From Sphingopyxis flava (GTDB lineage Bacteria; Pseudomonadota; Alphaproteobacteria; Sphingomonadales; Sphingomonadaceae): a stretch of 64,000 bases of DNA. The notes under the pieces are model-generated. The model searched no databases. It saw only the letters and a list, made by a program, of their open reading frames with translations, and was not told the origin of the DNA. Location: NCBI RefSeq assembly GCF_900168005.1, contig NZ_FUYP01000005.1:1-64000 (forward strand). Direction: 5' to 3'. Of the stretch, positions 18,340 through 29,974 are shown piece after piece. How positions within the stretch are numbered: position 1 is the stretch's first letter; every line of letters begins with the position of its first letter. A program made the position numbers and the translations under genes.

Positions 18340-21225
18340 TTAATTAACTGGTGTCGCTATTTCCACCGGCAGACCCAATCCGTCAAGCTGCGGCTTCACC
18401 GTCGCCGCGTCCCCGACGATCACATAGACGAGGTCATCGACGCTCAGCGCCTTTCGCGCGGCGGCGTCGATCTCGGCCGTCGTCATCGCTTCATAGATCG
18501 CGGGCAACTTTTCGTAATAATCGTCGGGACGGCCGAACTTGACGATGGAGCGCAGGCCGCCGAGCACATCGCCCGATGTCTCAAAGCTCCCCGGCAGCTC
18601 GCGCACGCTGCCATTGATCGTGCGCTCCAGTTCCTCCGCCGTCGTCCCCTGGTCACTAAGATAGGACGTGAGGTCGCTGCGCAGTTCGTTGATCGAATCC
18701 CCCGTCCGATCGGCCTGCACCGGCGCGATCGCGACCCAACTCAGCTGCTCCTTTTCGGCGGAGATGCGCGAGCGCACGCCATAGGACCAGCCCTTGGTCT
18801 CGCGCAGGTTCATGTTGAAGCGCGACAGGAAATTTCCTCCGAAAATATCGTTGGCCGACCGCAGGATCTCGAGCGAATCGCTGCCCTTCGCGTCGAGGAC
18901 CTTGCCCGCCATGATCACCGACTGCGGCGATTTGGGCCGGTCAACGAGAAGGATGCGCGGCTGAGGCTTGGGAATTGCGGCCTCGAAATGCTTTTCCGGC
19001 TTCGGCGTCGAGGGCGCCTTCCACGCGCCGAGCGCCGCGTCGAGTTCCTTCTTCACTTCGGTCAGCGTCGTGTCGCCAACGACGAAGATTCGCGCATTGT
19101 CGGGACGGATCCAGCTGGCGTGAAATGCTGCGAGCTGCTCGCGCGTCGCGGCCCTGACCGCGTCTGCATTGCCGAGGCCCGAGGGCGGAATGCCATAGGG
19201 ATGCTCGGAGCCATAAAGCGCCGGGGCGAGAACCCGCGCCGCGATAGCGCTCGGGTTGTTGAGTTCGGCTTTCAGCCGGTTCAGCTGCTGCGCCCGAACA
19301 CGCTCGAGCTCCTTCGCATCGAAAGCCGGGTGGCGGATATAGTCGGCGAGCAGGCCGAGCGACGCGCGAAGATTGGGTTTGAGCGCGAACAGGCTGAAGA
19401 TTGTCTCGTCGGCGTTCGCAGCCCCGTCGATCTGCGCGCCGAGCCGCTCTTTCGCCTCGGCAAAGGCAATCGAATCAAGGTTCGTCGTGCCTTCGTCCAT
19501 CAGGCTGAGCATCAGTGACTGGGTGCCGAGCGCATTATGGGGATCGGCGGCATAGCCCGCGTCGAAGCTCACAGCGACCTGCACCGTCGGCACAGCGTCG
19601 CGCCGCGCGAACACGACCTCGATCCCGTTCTTGAGCGTCGTGCGCTCAATCGCAGGGAAATCGAGTGCCGTAAGGTCGGCAACCGCGGGCAGCTGCGACC
19701 GGTCGGCGATCGAGGTCGCCGCCCCAATGCCGGTGTCGGGACCGATGTCACCGAGCGCAGGGTTCCAATAGCGGTCGGGCTGGACGGCTCCGGCGACCTT
19801 TCTCGCGGTTACCGCGCCGCCGCGCGCCTCGCCGCCCTCGGTGCGCTCGCCGGGCGTGTAGGTCAGTGAAAATGCCGGGCGCGACAGCCATTTGTTCGCG
19901 ACCGCCCTCACCTGCTCGGGTGTCGCCCGCGCCATCCGGTCGAGCTCGGTCTTATAGTAAGCCGGATCGTTCGAATAAAGGGCGCCCTCGGCAAGCGTCA
20001 CCGCCTTGCCGCCGAAGCCGCCGACCGATTCGAGCCCCGAGATCGTGCCGCCAAGCGTGCTCGCCGCAGCACGCTGCAGTTCGTCGGCGGTCGGGCCCGT
20101 CGCAAGAAAATCTGCAATTTCCTCATCGAGCCGCTTCGCGACCAGCGCGGGCTCAATGCCCTCCTTGACGTCCGCCTGCACGATCAGGATACCGGCATCC
20201 TCGAATGGCTGGGCAAAGGCGGCGACACTGACCGCGACCGGATCCTTGCGCACCATCGCATTGTCGAGGCGCGAGCTCGACAGGCCGCCGAGGACGCTCA
20301 TCGCCATCTGCAGCGGCACCGCCTCAGGATCATTGAGCCCCGGGATCGCCCACATGCGGTAGATCCGCGTCGTCGGGATCAGATCCCGGACCTCCTTCGC
20401 CAACGGGGCAGGTAGTGTCGGAACCGTGACCTTCGGCATCTGGACCGCGGGGCCACGCGGAATGTCGCCGAACCATTCGGTGACCTTCTGCTTTGCCGTC
20501 GCGGTATCGATGTCGCCTGCAAGGACCAGCACGGCATTATTGGGTCCGTAATTGTCGGTGAACCACTTTTTCACGTCGTCGAGACTCGCCGAGTTGAGGT
20601 CGTCCATCGATCCGATGGTGCTGTGGTGGTAGGGGTGGCCCGAGGGAAAGAGATTCTCGAAGATCTCGTACCGCAAAAGCCCATAGGGGTTATTGTCGCC
20701 CTGACGCTTTTCGTTCTGGACAACCCCGCGCTGATTATCGAGCTTCTCCTGCGTCACCGCGCCGAGCAGATGCCCCATGCGGTCGCTTTCAAGGAAGAGC
20801 GCACGGTCGAGCGCGCCGGTCGGCACGGTCTCGAAATAATTGGTGCGATCCATATTGGTCGTGCCGTTGCTGTCGGTCGCGCCGACCTGTTGCAGCGGCT
20901 CGAAGAAATCGCCGGGCGCATTCTCGGAACCGTTGAACATCAGATGTTCAAACAGGTGCGCAAAGCCGGTCTTGCCCGCAGGCTCGTTCTTCGACCCAAC
21001 GCGGTACCAGACGGACACAGCGACAACGGGGGCCTTACGGTCCTCATGCACGATGACGCGCAGGCCATTGTCGAGGGTGAAGGCCTCGTAGGGGATGTCT
21101 ACCGCCTTCACCAGTTCGGCAATCGGGGCGGGGGCGGCGGCCTTCGCCTTTGCAAGCGCGGGTCCTGCGGCGACAAGCGCGGTCGAGGCCGCAAGAGCGA
21201 GGACGAAGCGGGGGGAACGGAACAT
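18340..21225 (-). CDS. M16 family zinc metallopeptidase, two-domain, secreted (copy B)
   Basis: 961 residues. The start at 21225 is chosen because GAGGA lies 7 nt upstream and the N-terminus becomes a clean signal peptide ending at ALA-K (about residue 25); an in-frame upstream extension of 17 codons lacks this. Zinc ligands are H90, E93-H94 and E172 (HLFEH, QNEKRQ). The C-terminal half has GTQSLMLSLMDEG in place of the zinc motif and is structural. Closely similar to copy A through both halves, so the two arose by tandem duplication. The stop is followed within 26 nt by the small unknown gene. Confidence 0.93.
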   Translation of the reverse strand: MFRSPRFVLALAASTALVAAGPALAKAKAAAPAPIAELVKAVDIPYEAFTLDNGLRVIVHEDRKAPVVAVSVWYRVGSKNEPAGKTGFAHLFEHLMFNGSENAPGDFFEPLQQVGATDSNGTTNMDRTNYFETVPTGALDRALFLESDRMGHLLGAVTQEKLDNQRGVVQNEKRQGDNNPYGLLRYEIFENLFPSGHPYHHSTIGSMDDLNSASLDDVKKWFTDNYGPNNAVLVLAGDIDTATAKQKVTEWFGDIPRGPAVQMPKVTVPTLPAPLAKEVRDLIPTTRIYRMWAIPGLNDPEAVPLQMAMSVLGGLSSSRLDNAMVRKDPVAVSVAAFAQPFEDAGILIVQADVKEGIEPALVAKRLDEEIADFLATGPTADELQRAAASTLGGTISGLESVGGFGGKAVTLAEGALYSNDPAYYKTELDRMARATPEQVRAVANKWLSRPAFSLTYTPGERTEGGEARGGAVTARKVAGAVQPDRYWNPALGDIGPDTGIGAATSIADRSQLPAVADLTALDFPAIERTTLKNGIEVVFARRDAVPTVQVAVSFDAGYAADPHNALGTQSLMLSLMDEGTTNLDSIAFAEAKERLGAQIDGAANADETIFSLFALKPNLRASLGLLADYIRHPAFDAKELERVRAQQLNRLKAELNNPSAIAARVLAPALYGSEHPYGIPPSGLGNADAVRAATREQLAAFHASWIRPDNARIFVVGDTTLTEVKKELDAALGAWKAPSTPKPEKHFEAAIPKPQPRILLVDRPKSPQSVIMAGKVLDAKGSDSLEILRSANDIFGGNFLSRFNMNLRETKGWSYGVRSRISAEKEQLSWVAIAPVQADRTGDSINELRSDLTSYLSDQGTTAEELERTINGSVRELPGSFETSGDVLGGLRSIVKFGRPDDYYEKLPAIYEAMTTAEIDAAARKALSVDDLVYVIVGDAATVKPQLDGLGLPVEIATPVN

Positions 21226-21310
21226 GGATGATCCTCTTGAGAAGACGCGCAGCAGGGCGCGGATGCCGGATGGCACTGTATCAGCGGTTTAGGGCGGCAA
21301 GGCACGGCGT

Positions 21311-23464
21311 TCAAGGCCGATAGAAGCGCGCTCCACTCGCCTTCAGCGCTGCCGGATCGAACAGCACCGGCTTCAGCCTATGCGCCACGAACAGCGCCGC
21401 CTGATCGTTGTAATGCGGGCTGCCGGGCCGTGTCGCTGCGGCGCCGAAGGGCTGGATCGATTCCGAGTGTACCCGCCCTGCTCGGTCCCAGGTCACAAAG
21501 AGGATGAAGCTGTCGCCGTGGCGCACCTTCAGCCGACCGTCGGGCTCGACGTCCCAAAGCGTCGAAGCGCGCACCGTGTCATTGCCCCCGTCGAGCGGCA
21601 GGTCGACGCGGTGCGGTCCTTCGCCGTGGCGCAGCCGAAGCACGGTGCCGAGTTTGGGATCAAGCCCTGCGAAATGCTCCTGAAGGTGAGCGACAACCTC
21701 TTCGAGCACGGAGCGCGGATCGGGCTGAGCGCGGCGCTGGTAATGCGCGCCGCCGGCGGGACGCAGCACCATGAGGGCAAGCGCGTCGCCATGCCCCTTG
21801 CCGTCGAGGTTCCAGTCCCATTTGCGCAGCAGCGCCTGCGCCTCGGCGAGCGCAGGGTCGCGCTTCGTGTCGATCGCGAGCAGCTTGTCGATCCATGCCT
21901 TCGCATAGCCGGTCCTCGCGTAGGCGGTGTCGTATTTGATCGCCTTGAGCCGCGCTTTGTCGATCCGTCCCGAAGCCTCGAACAGCTCGATCAGCCGCGC
22001 TGCGCGATTGGTCATATCGTCCTCGACGCCGAGCAGCGGCGAGAAGGCGGCCGCATCGAGCTCGTCGCCCGGTCCAGCCGCGACCCAAGGGGTGTTGTTC
22101 GCGTTGATCACATAGCCCGACGCCGGATTGACCAAAGTCGGCACGCGGTCGAAGGGCAGCGTCCTTGTCCAGACGGCCGATGAGGTATCGCCGGGCAGTA
22201 TCCCTCGCCAATTGAACCCCGGCGCGCGATCGGGGAACATTGCATTGTAGAAAAGGCCGATATTCCCCTTGGCATCGGCGTAGACGAAATTGGTCGCAGG
22301 GACACCCTGACCCGCCATTGCGGCGCGCCACTCGGCAAAATTCTGCGCCTTGTTGAGCCGATAATATTGGGTGACCATATTCGCCTGGTCCTGTCCCGCA
22401 TAGCGAATTGCAAAGGCGCCCTTTTCATTCCTGATCACCGGCCCTTGGACCGATCGCCAGATGATCCGCGGCACCGGCAGGACGAAGGGTCCGAATTTCA
22501 CTTTGAGCCAGACGCGCTTCTTCTCGAGCGGGCGCCATTCGCCGTCGAAACGGTATTTCTCGCCGCTCTCGTCGAGGACCAGCTTGTAGACGTCGATCAG
22601 GTCGGGACGGTTTACCGTGTTGGTCCAGCCGAGATATTTATTGTGTCCAAGGAAGGGATAAGGGGAGCCTGGAAAATTCGCACCGGCGAAATCCCATCCC
22701 TCCTCGCTGTGCACGACCAGCTCGTACCACGCGACCCCGCCGGTCCACGGCTGATGCGAATTGGAGACGAGCCGCGTCGCTCCGTCGGTTGACCGCGAGG
22801 GCGCCACCGCCATCGCGTTCGACCCGTTCGATCCCGGATCGCGCCCCAAGGGCGTGTCGGATCGCGGGACGATCTTGCCCGTGACGTCGATTGCCGGCCC
22901 GCCTTCTCGCCCCAGGGGCTGCCCCTCGGCCAGCTGGCCGAGCACCGAATCGAGGCCGAAGAAAAAGGGCGAACGCAGCACGAAACCCGCAACGACATCC
23001 TCGCCGGTGACCGGAAACAGCCCCGATAGCCGAACCTCGTCCGGATGCTTGTCGGCATAATGGTTGAGCCCCGCAGCATAGGCGGTGAACAGCTGCTTCA
23101 CATCGCGAGGAAGGCGCGGCCAGTCGCGCGCGCTCGTCTCGCGCACGCCGAGGAGGGCTGCGACATAGTCGATCTTCGCGCCATCGGCGCCGAGTAGCGC
23201 GCCGGTGCGCCCGCGCGTCATCGCGAGCACTTCCTGCAGCGTCGAAAAATCATCCTCGGCATGAGCATAGGCCACGCCATAAGCAACGTCGGCATCGGTT
23301 TTTCCAAAGATGTGGGGAACCCCGAAGCCATCGCGCGCGATTCGTACGTCGCCCGGCTTGAAGGCAGGCGCAGCGGGCGCCTCTGCCGTCAGCGGCTCCC
23401 AGACGGCGAGCCCGACCATCAGCGCCGCACTCAGCAGGAGCAGTCCGACGAAAAATTTGCGCAT
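21311..23464 (-). CDS. Penicillin acylase family (Ntn-hydrolase) periplasmic acylase
   Basis: 717 residues from the chosen start MRKFFVGLLL, whose hydrophobic N-terminus is a signal peptide or anchor; a start 14 codons upstream lacks a ribosome binding site. The alpha-chain part has IARDGFGVPHIFGKTDADVAYG and the autocatalytic junction is most likely G214-S215 in GSNAMAVA, giving Ser215 as the nucleophile of the beta chain (SNSHQPW follows). The family cleaves amide bonds in penicillins, N-acyl-homoserine lactones or lipopeptides; the substrate is not predictable here. The gene lies 85 nt upstream of M16 copy B on the same strand. Confidence 0.9.
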   Translation of the reverse strand: MRKFFVGLLLLSAALMVGLAVWEPLTAEAPAAPAFKPGDVRIARDGFGVPHIFGKTDADVAYGVAYAHAEDDFSTLQEVLAMTRGRTGALLGADGAKIDYVAALLGVRETSARDWPRLPRDVKQLFTAYAAGLNHYADKHPDEVRLSGLFPVTGEDVVAGFVLRSPFFFGLDSVLGQLAEGQPLGREGGPAIDVTGKIVPRSDTPLGRDPGSNGSNAMAVAPSRSTDGATRLVSNSHQPWTGGVAWYELVVHSEEGWDFAGANFPGSPYPFLGHNKYLGWTNTVNRPDLIDVYKLVLDESGEKYRFDGEWRPLEKKRVWLKVKFGPFVLPVPRIIWRSVQGPVIRNEKGAFAIRYAGQDQANMVTQYYRLNKAQNFAEWRAAMAGQGVPATNFVYADAKGNIGLFYNAMFPDRAPGFNWRGILPGDTSSAVWTRTLPFDRVPTLVNPASGYVINANNTPWVAAGPGDELDAAAFSPLLGVEDDMTNRAARLIELFEASGRIDKARLKAIKYDTAYARTGYAKAWIDKLLAIDTKRDPALAEAQALLRKWDWNLDGKGHGDALALMVLRPAGGAHYQRRAQPDPRSVLEEVVAHLQEHFAGLDPKLGTVLRLRHGEGPHRVDLPLDGGNDTVRASTLWDVEPDGRLKVRHGDSFILFVTWDRAGRVHSESIQPFGAAATRPGSPHYNDQAALFVAHRLKPVLFDPAALKASGARFYRP

Positions 23465-23538
23465 TCGCTTCCCATTTCCTGCACTATGCCTTGCGAGAGG
23501 CCTCATGGCGGAAAATTTGCGACACGGAAAGCCATGCT

Positions 23539-23570
23539 CTTGTGTTGCATAATAGCAACACTATCTCTCT
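23539..23570 (+). promoter_or_regulatory. Candidate heat-shock promoter of clpB with an internal inverted repeat
   Basis: CTTG at 23539-23542 and CTATCT at 23561-23566 resemble the alphaproteobacterial sigma-32 elements, spaced slightly closely. Between and overlapping them is a perfect 7-bp inverted repeat GTGTTGC-ATAATA-GCAACAC (23542-23561). It lies about 30 nt before the clpB start. The promoter assignment is by pattern only. Confidence 0.4.
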
Positions 23571-23594
23571 CGTCGAGAAAGGGGCTTAGTCCAA

Positions 23595-26174
<2,580 letters not shown>

Positions 26175-26187
26175 TCAAGAGAAAAGC

Positions 26188-26220
26188 AATGTCCCGGTCT
26201 TGGCGCCGGGACATTTCGAG
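26188..26220. terminator. Terminator between clpB and the convergent small periplasmic gene
   Basis: Perfect 10-bp stem AATGTCCCGG / CCGGGACATT (26188-26197, 26206-26215) with an 8-nt loop; a short T-run follows on the plus strand and an A/T-rich flank on the minus strand. It begins 14 nt after the clpB stop. Confidence 0.8.
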
Positions 26221-26225
26221 GCCGC

Positions 26226-26507
26226 TCAGCGGTTGCCTTCGACGAGCGAACGCGAACGCTCCATCGCGCGCGTACGATCGAGATCGGCTTTGCCCCTCGC
26301 TTCGAGCTGATCCCATTCCGCCTTTGTGTGGCAGGTGCGGCGCGACATGATCGACCCGGTGGCGATTTCGCGCTTGCAGATTTTCTTGTCGGCATCGGGC
26401 TTGTCGGCCGAAGCCTTGTCGGGTGCTGCGGCCTGCGCGGCTGCAGGTGCCCCCGCCAAGAGAGCGGCGAGAGAGAGGATGCGTAACACTCCGATCGTTC
26501 CTTTCAT
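26226..26507 (-). CDS. Small periplasmic protein of unknown function
   Basis: 93 residues with a signal peptide (1-27, ending around AQA). The mature part is Lys/Asp/Ala-rich and carries KKICKREIATGSIMSRRTCHTKAEW, where two cysteines 15 residues apart flank a TGS. This C-x14-C...EW pattern recurs in short sphingomonad secreted proteins, often annotated as hypothetical. The pair may form a disulfide. It is transcribed toward clpB and follows the receptor gene only after a terminator, so it has its own or read-through transcription. Confidence 0.8.
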   Translation of the reverse strand: MKGTIGVLRILSLAALLAGAPAAAQAAAPDKASADKPDADKKICKREIATGSIMSRRTCHTKAEWDQLEARGKADLDRTRAMERSRSLVEGNR

Positions 26508-26540
26508 CGGGCTAGTTCGCCCATTGGCGGATGGCCCAAA

Positions 26541-26572
26541 GAAAATGGGCGGCTCCCGAAGGAACCGCCCAC
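26541..26572 (-). terminator. Rho-independent terminator after the TonB-dependent receptor gene
   Basis: On the minus strand a stem TGGGCGGTTCC / GGAGCCGCCCA closes on a TTCG tetraloop with one G-T pair, followed by TTTTC. It starts 20 nt after the receptor stop codon. Confidence 0.85.
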
Positions 26573-26591
26573 CTTTCTAAAGGCCCTGGAC

Positions 26592-29500
26592 TTAGAAATC
26601 GACCTTCGCGCCGATGCGGAAGTAACGACCCATGATATTCGGACCAGCCCAGGCCGGGTTGAAGCCGAACAGACCATAGGCCGCGTCGGGATCGAACGGC
26701 GGCTTGGTGTCGAGGAGGTTGAGAATGTTCGCGTAAATCGTGAACTTGTCCCCAATCTTCTGCGAAACCGTCATGTCGAGGTTCCAGATGTCCTTGGTCT
26801 TACAATTGACCGGCGTGCCATCGACATAGGCATGCGTCGAGGTGCCATTTTCCGCGTTGAACGCGCAATCGCCCTTGATGCCGCCGAAGTCGATCGACGC
26901 CGTGTCATAGCCCTTGGTGTAATAGGCCGTCAGGCTGACCGCGGTGTCGCCGAATTCCAGCGTGTTCTGCCACGTCGCACGCCACGTCGGCGAACCCGAG
27001 CAGGACGTGATGTTGCAGGGGCTGAGCGTACCTTCGTAGCGGAGCACATCGCCAGCGTCGGTCTTCAGCTCATACTTCAGCATGTAGGAAGCGTCGAAAT
27101 CGGTGCGCCAGGTCAGCGAGTTGCCGATCGGCAGGCTGGCGCGAGCACCGAAGTCGATGCCGCTGACAGTCTGCTGGTCCTGGTTGGTGAACGACGATTG
27201 GATGAAGCCGATGACCGGGAGCGCGTTCGGGAACGCGGGATCCGGCTGGCCCGGGATCACGGTGATGCCCGGAATGTTCACTACACCGTTGTTGGCGTAG
27301 TAAGCCGCTTCAGCCGCGCTGGTGTCGGTCACGCCGGTGATCAGGTTCTTGACCTTGATGTGCCAGAAGTCGACCGTCAGGCTGACGTTGCGGATGGGCT
27401 CGAAAATGACGCCGGCGGTGAAGGCCGTCGACTTTTCGGGATCCAGATCCGGGTTGCCGACCTGCGTCAGGCCCAGCGAATAGTTGCCCGTCGCATAGGC
27501 GTTGTTGCCATGGGCGTCACAGAAGGCCTGGAAGTTATCGCAGTTGACCGTGCGGGTCACATATCCCGTCGTCGGCAGGCCGAAGCTTTCGTTGAAGCTC
27601 GGAATGCGGAAGCCCTTCGAGAAGGTGCCACGAACGGCGACCTGCGGGATCGGCGTGAACTTGACGCTCAGCTTCGGCGAGAAGTTCGACTGCCCCGTCG
27701 AATAGTCGTCGTAGCGGCCCGAGGCACCGATTTCGAGCTGGTCGATGATCGGCGCACTCAATTCGAAGAACGCCGACTTGACGTTGCGACTGCCCGAGGT
27801 GCCGACCGAGTTGATGCTGTAGTAGCGATCATACTGGTTGCCGAGCGTTCCGGGGTTGGCACTGGGCGCGTCGATCGATTCGTCGCGATACGACACACCG
27901 ACCGCTGCCTGCAGCGGACCACCGGGAAGTTCGAACAGATCCTTGGCGAGAGTCGCCTGAACCTGCCACAGCTGCGATACCGAAGTCGTCCTCTGACGCG
28001 GAGCGATATAATCCCACGTGTCTTGCGAATTGGCTTCGAGATCGTTGAAGTTGAATTCGCCGCGGGCGACGAGATCCATGATACGCTGCGGAATAAGGTA
28101 ATTTTCCTGCGTACGCTTCAGACGCACTTCCGACGCCGTGAAGTTGGCCGAATAGCGCCAGTCGTCACCGAAGCTACCATCAATCCCCAGCACACCGCGC
28201 AGCGCGCGCGAGTTGGTGTCGACGGTCCGGCCGCGGGTCGAACGCACGAGCATCTGCGCGCGCGCTCCTTCGGCGGCAAACGGGTTGTACGGGTTCAGCA
28301 CGCCGTTGGTCGCGTCGCACCCGGTGTTCAGCCCGTCGACCGTGCCGACGCCGCTAGCGCAGACATAGACCGGGAGGAGCACGTTGTAGGCCGCTGCCTG
28401 GTTGTTCGGCGGGGTCGGCGTACCGTTGAAGCCGAGCGGCGTGAACGACGCATGGGTCTTCGTCTGATAATAGTTGGCGATCGCATAGATCTGAGCATTG
28501 TCGCCCACATTGGCAGTGAAGCGCGCGGTCAGGCCCTTACGCTCGATCTCCGGCTGCAGCATGATGAACTGATTCTGGAAATCGACTTCGCACGTCGTCA
28601 GCGGCGAAGTGTTCGAGATTTCCGGCGTGATGGTGATCGTGTCATAACCGCGACAACCCGCTGCCGAGTTCAGGAACTGGAACCTGTTGCGCGGATCCGA
28701 CGGGTTGGCGGCGCCCACCCCGACACGGCGCACCAGCGCCACACCCGGAATGGAGATCAGTCCGTTGTAGGCCGCGCCCCAGTTCGCGGTCGTATAACCG
28801 AGATCATAGGTGGGGTCATCCGGATCGGAACCCGGGTCGGGCACTGCGACGAAGCCCGGACGACCCGACGCAATGAAGCTGTCGATAATTTCCTGGGTCA
28901 CGCCGTTCCAGTTCAGGTTCGGCAGACAGCTGCCGCTCGCGCCACACTTGCGCGACCAGTCCGCAGAATTGAACGGATAGCCGCGGTCGCGCGCATAGAG
29001 CGCGTCCTGCTTCTGATATTCGCCGCTGACGTAGAAGTTGAAGCCCTGGTCGGCAAGGTCGCCGTAGCCCCAAGTCGCGTCGAAGCGCTGCTCGCCGGCA
29101 TCGCCGCGCTGGGAAACGCCGAGCGAACCACCGAGGTGGAGGCCCTGGATTTCCTTCTTGGTGATGACGTTGATCACGCCCGCGATCGCGTCTGCACCGT
29201 AAGTCGACGACGCACCGTCACGCAGAACCTCGATCCGCTCGACGACGGCATTGGGAATGGTGTTGAGGTCAACGAAGTTGCGCTGGCCGTCGTCCGCGAG
29301 CGGATAAGGCGCCATGCGCAGGCCGTCCGAGATCGACAGGGTCGCCTGCACGGTCAGGCCGCGCAGCGCCGGAGCGTTCGCGCCCGAAGCGAAGTTGAAG
29401 CCGGTGTTCCAGCCCTGCGTGATCGTGCCCGCGCCGTTGGCCGACAGACGCTGAACGGCGTCGGCTACGGTGTTGATGCCGCGCTCCTGGAGCGTTTCCG

Positions 29501-29702
29501 AGCTCAGAACGGTGACCGGCGACGGCGTTTCCGTGTCCGTGCGACGCAGGATCGAGCCGGTGACGACGATCATATTTTCGTCAGCGGACGCGCCTTCATC
29601 GGCCGGCGCATCCTGCGCGAACGCGGGAGCCGAAACCAGCGCGACACCCAAAACGACTGGGGCAACGCTCAATTTCAGCTTCGAGAAATGGGTTTTTTTC
29701 AC
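26592..29702 (-). CDS. TonB-dependent outer-membrane receptor
   Basis: 1036 residues. Signal peptide 1-29 (AFA-Q), a TonB-box-like stretch around MIVVTGS (44-50), a plug domain to about residue 185 (LRGLTVQATLSISDGLR, VVERIEVLRDGASSTYGADA, GVINVITKK), and a large 22-strand barrel ending ...GAKVDF with the terminal aromatic needed for insertion. No N-terminal sigma-signalling domain. The barrel sequence resembles sphingomonad receptors for organic nutrients rather than classical siderophore receptors, with long loops holding several Cys. The ligand is unknown. It is monocistronic, with a terminator behind it and a ~270-nt leader. Confidence 0.94.
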   Translation of the reverse strand: MKKTHFSKLKLSVAPVVLGVALVSAPAFAQDAPADEGASADENMIVVTGSILRRTDTETPSPVTVLSSETLQERGINTVADAVQRLSANGAGTITQGWNTGFNFASGANAPALRGLTVQATLSISDGLRMAPYPLADDGQRNFVDLNTIPNAVVERIEVLRDGASSTYGADAIAGVINVITKKEIQGLHLGGSLGVSQRGDAGEQRFDATWGYGDLADQGFNFYVSGEYQKQDALYARDRGYPFNSADWSRKCGASGSCLPNLNWNGVTQEIIDSFIASGRPGFVAVPDPGSDPDDPTYDLGYTTANWGAAYNGLISIPGVALVRRVGVGAANPSDPRNRFQFLNSAAGCRGYDTITITPEISNTSPLTTCEVDFQNQFIMLQPEIERKGLTARFTANVGDNAQIYAIANYYQTKTHASFTPLGFNGTPTPPNNQAAAYNVLLPVYVCASGVGTVDGLNTGCDATNGVLNPYNPFAAEGARAQMLVRSTRGRTVDTNSRALRGVLGIDGSFGDDWRYSANFTASEVRLKRTQENYLIPQRIMDLVARGEFNFNDLEANSQDTWDYIAPRQRTTSVSQLWQVQATLAKDLFELPGGPLQAAVGVSYRDESIDAPSANPGTLGNQYDRYYSINSVGTSGSRNVKSAFFELSAPIIDQLEIGASGRYDDYSTGQSNFSPKLSVKFTPIPQVAVRGTFSKGFRIPSFNESFGLPTTGYVTRTVNCDNFQAFCDAHGNNAYATGNYSLGLTQVGNPDLDPEKSTAFTAGVIFEPIRNVSLTVDFWHIKVKNLITGVTDTSAAEAAYYANNGVVNIPGITVIPGQPDPAFPNALPVIGFIQSSFTNQDQQTVSGIDFGARASLPIGNSLTWRTDFDASYMLKYELKTDAGDVLRYEGTLSPCNITSCSGSPTWRATWQNTLEFGDTAVSLTAYYTKGYDTASIDFGGIKGDCAFNAENGTSTHAYVDGTPVNCKTKDIWNLDMTVSQKIGDKFTIYANILNLLDTKPPFDPDAAYGLFGFNPAWAGPNIMGRYFRIGAKVDF

Positions 29703-29950
29703 AGTGCAGTCCCTTGCTACTGGTGGCTATGATACCCGGATGAATTGCGCGCGCAGGCCTCTGACCCCAGCGCGCGAGACACCCCGATAGGCTGCGGGAT
29801 GACCTCACATTCATCTTGAGTAAAGGAAATTCCCCCCGGTTTTTGCGGTTTCGCGGACCATTGTGACGTATTTGCAACAACAAGGAGAAGCGGCGAAATA
29901 CAATATGCTGCGGCCGCCCGTTCGCGACATTTTGTTTCAGCCGTTACCAG

Positions 29951-29971
29951 TTTTGCTGCGATGCAGCAAAA
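29951..29971. other. Strong hairpin just after the M23 lipoprotein stop codon
   Basis: Perfect 9-bp inverted repeat TTTTGCTGC-GAT-GCAGCAAAA beginning 3 nt past the M23 stop on the minus strand. No T-run follows, so it may be a weak terminator, an mRNA-stabilising hairpin or a protein site. The remainder of 29703-29950 is the A/T-richer leader of the receptor gene; no gene is seen in it. Confidence 0.5.
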
Positions 29972-29974
29972 TCT

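Noticed and set aside
26832..29732. A 966-codon open frame antisense to the TonB-dependent receptor
   Set aside because: The sense frame has a full receptor with signal peptide and plug; the antisense product is Arg-rich with no recognisable domain.
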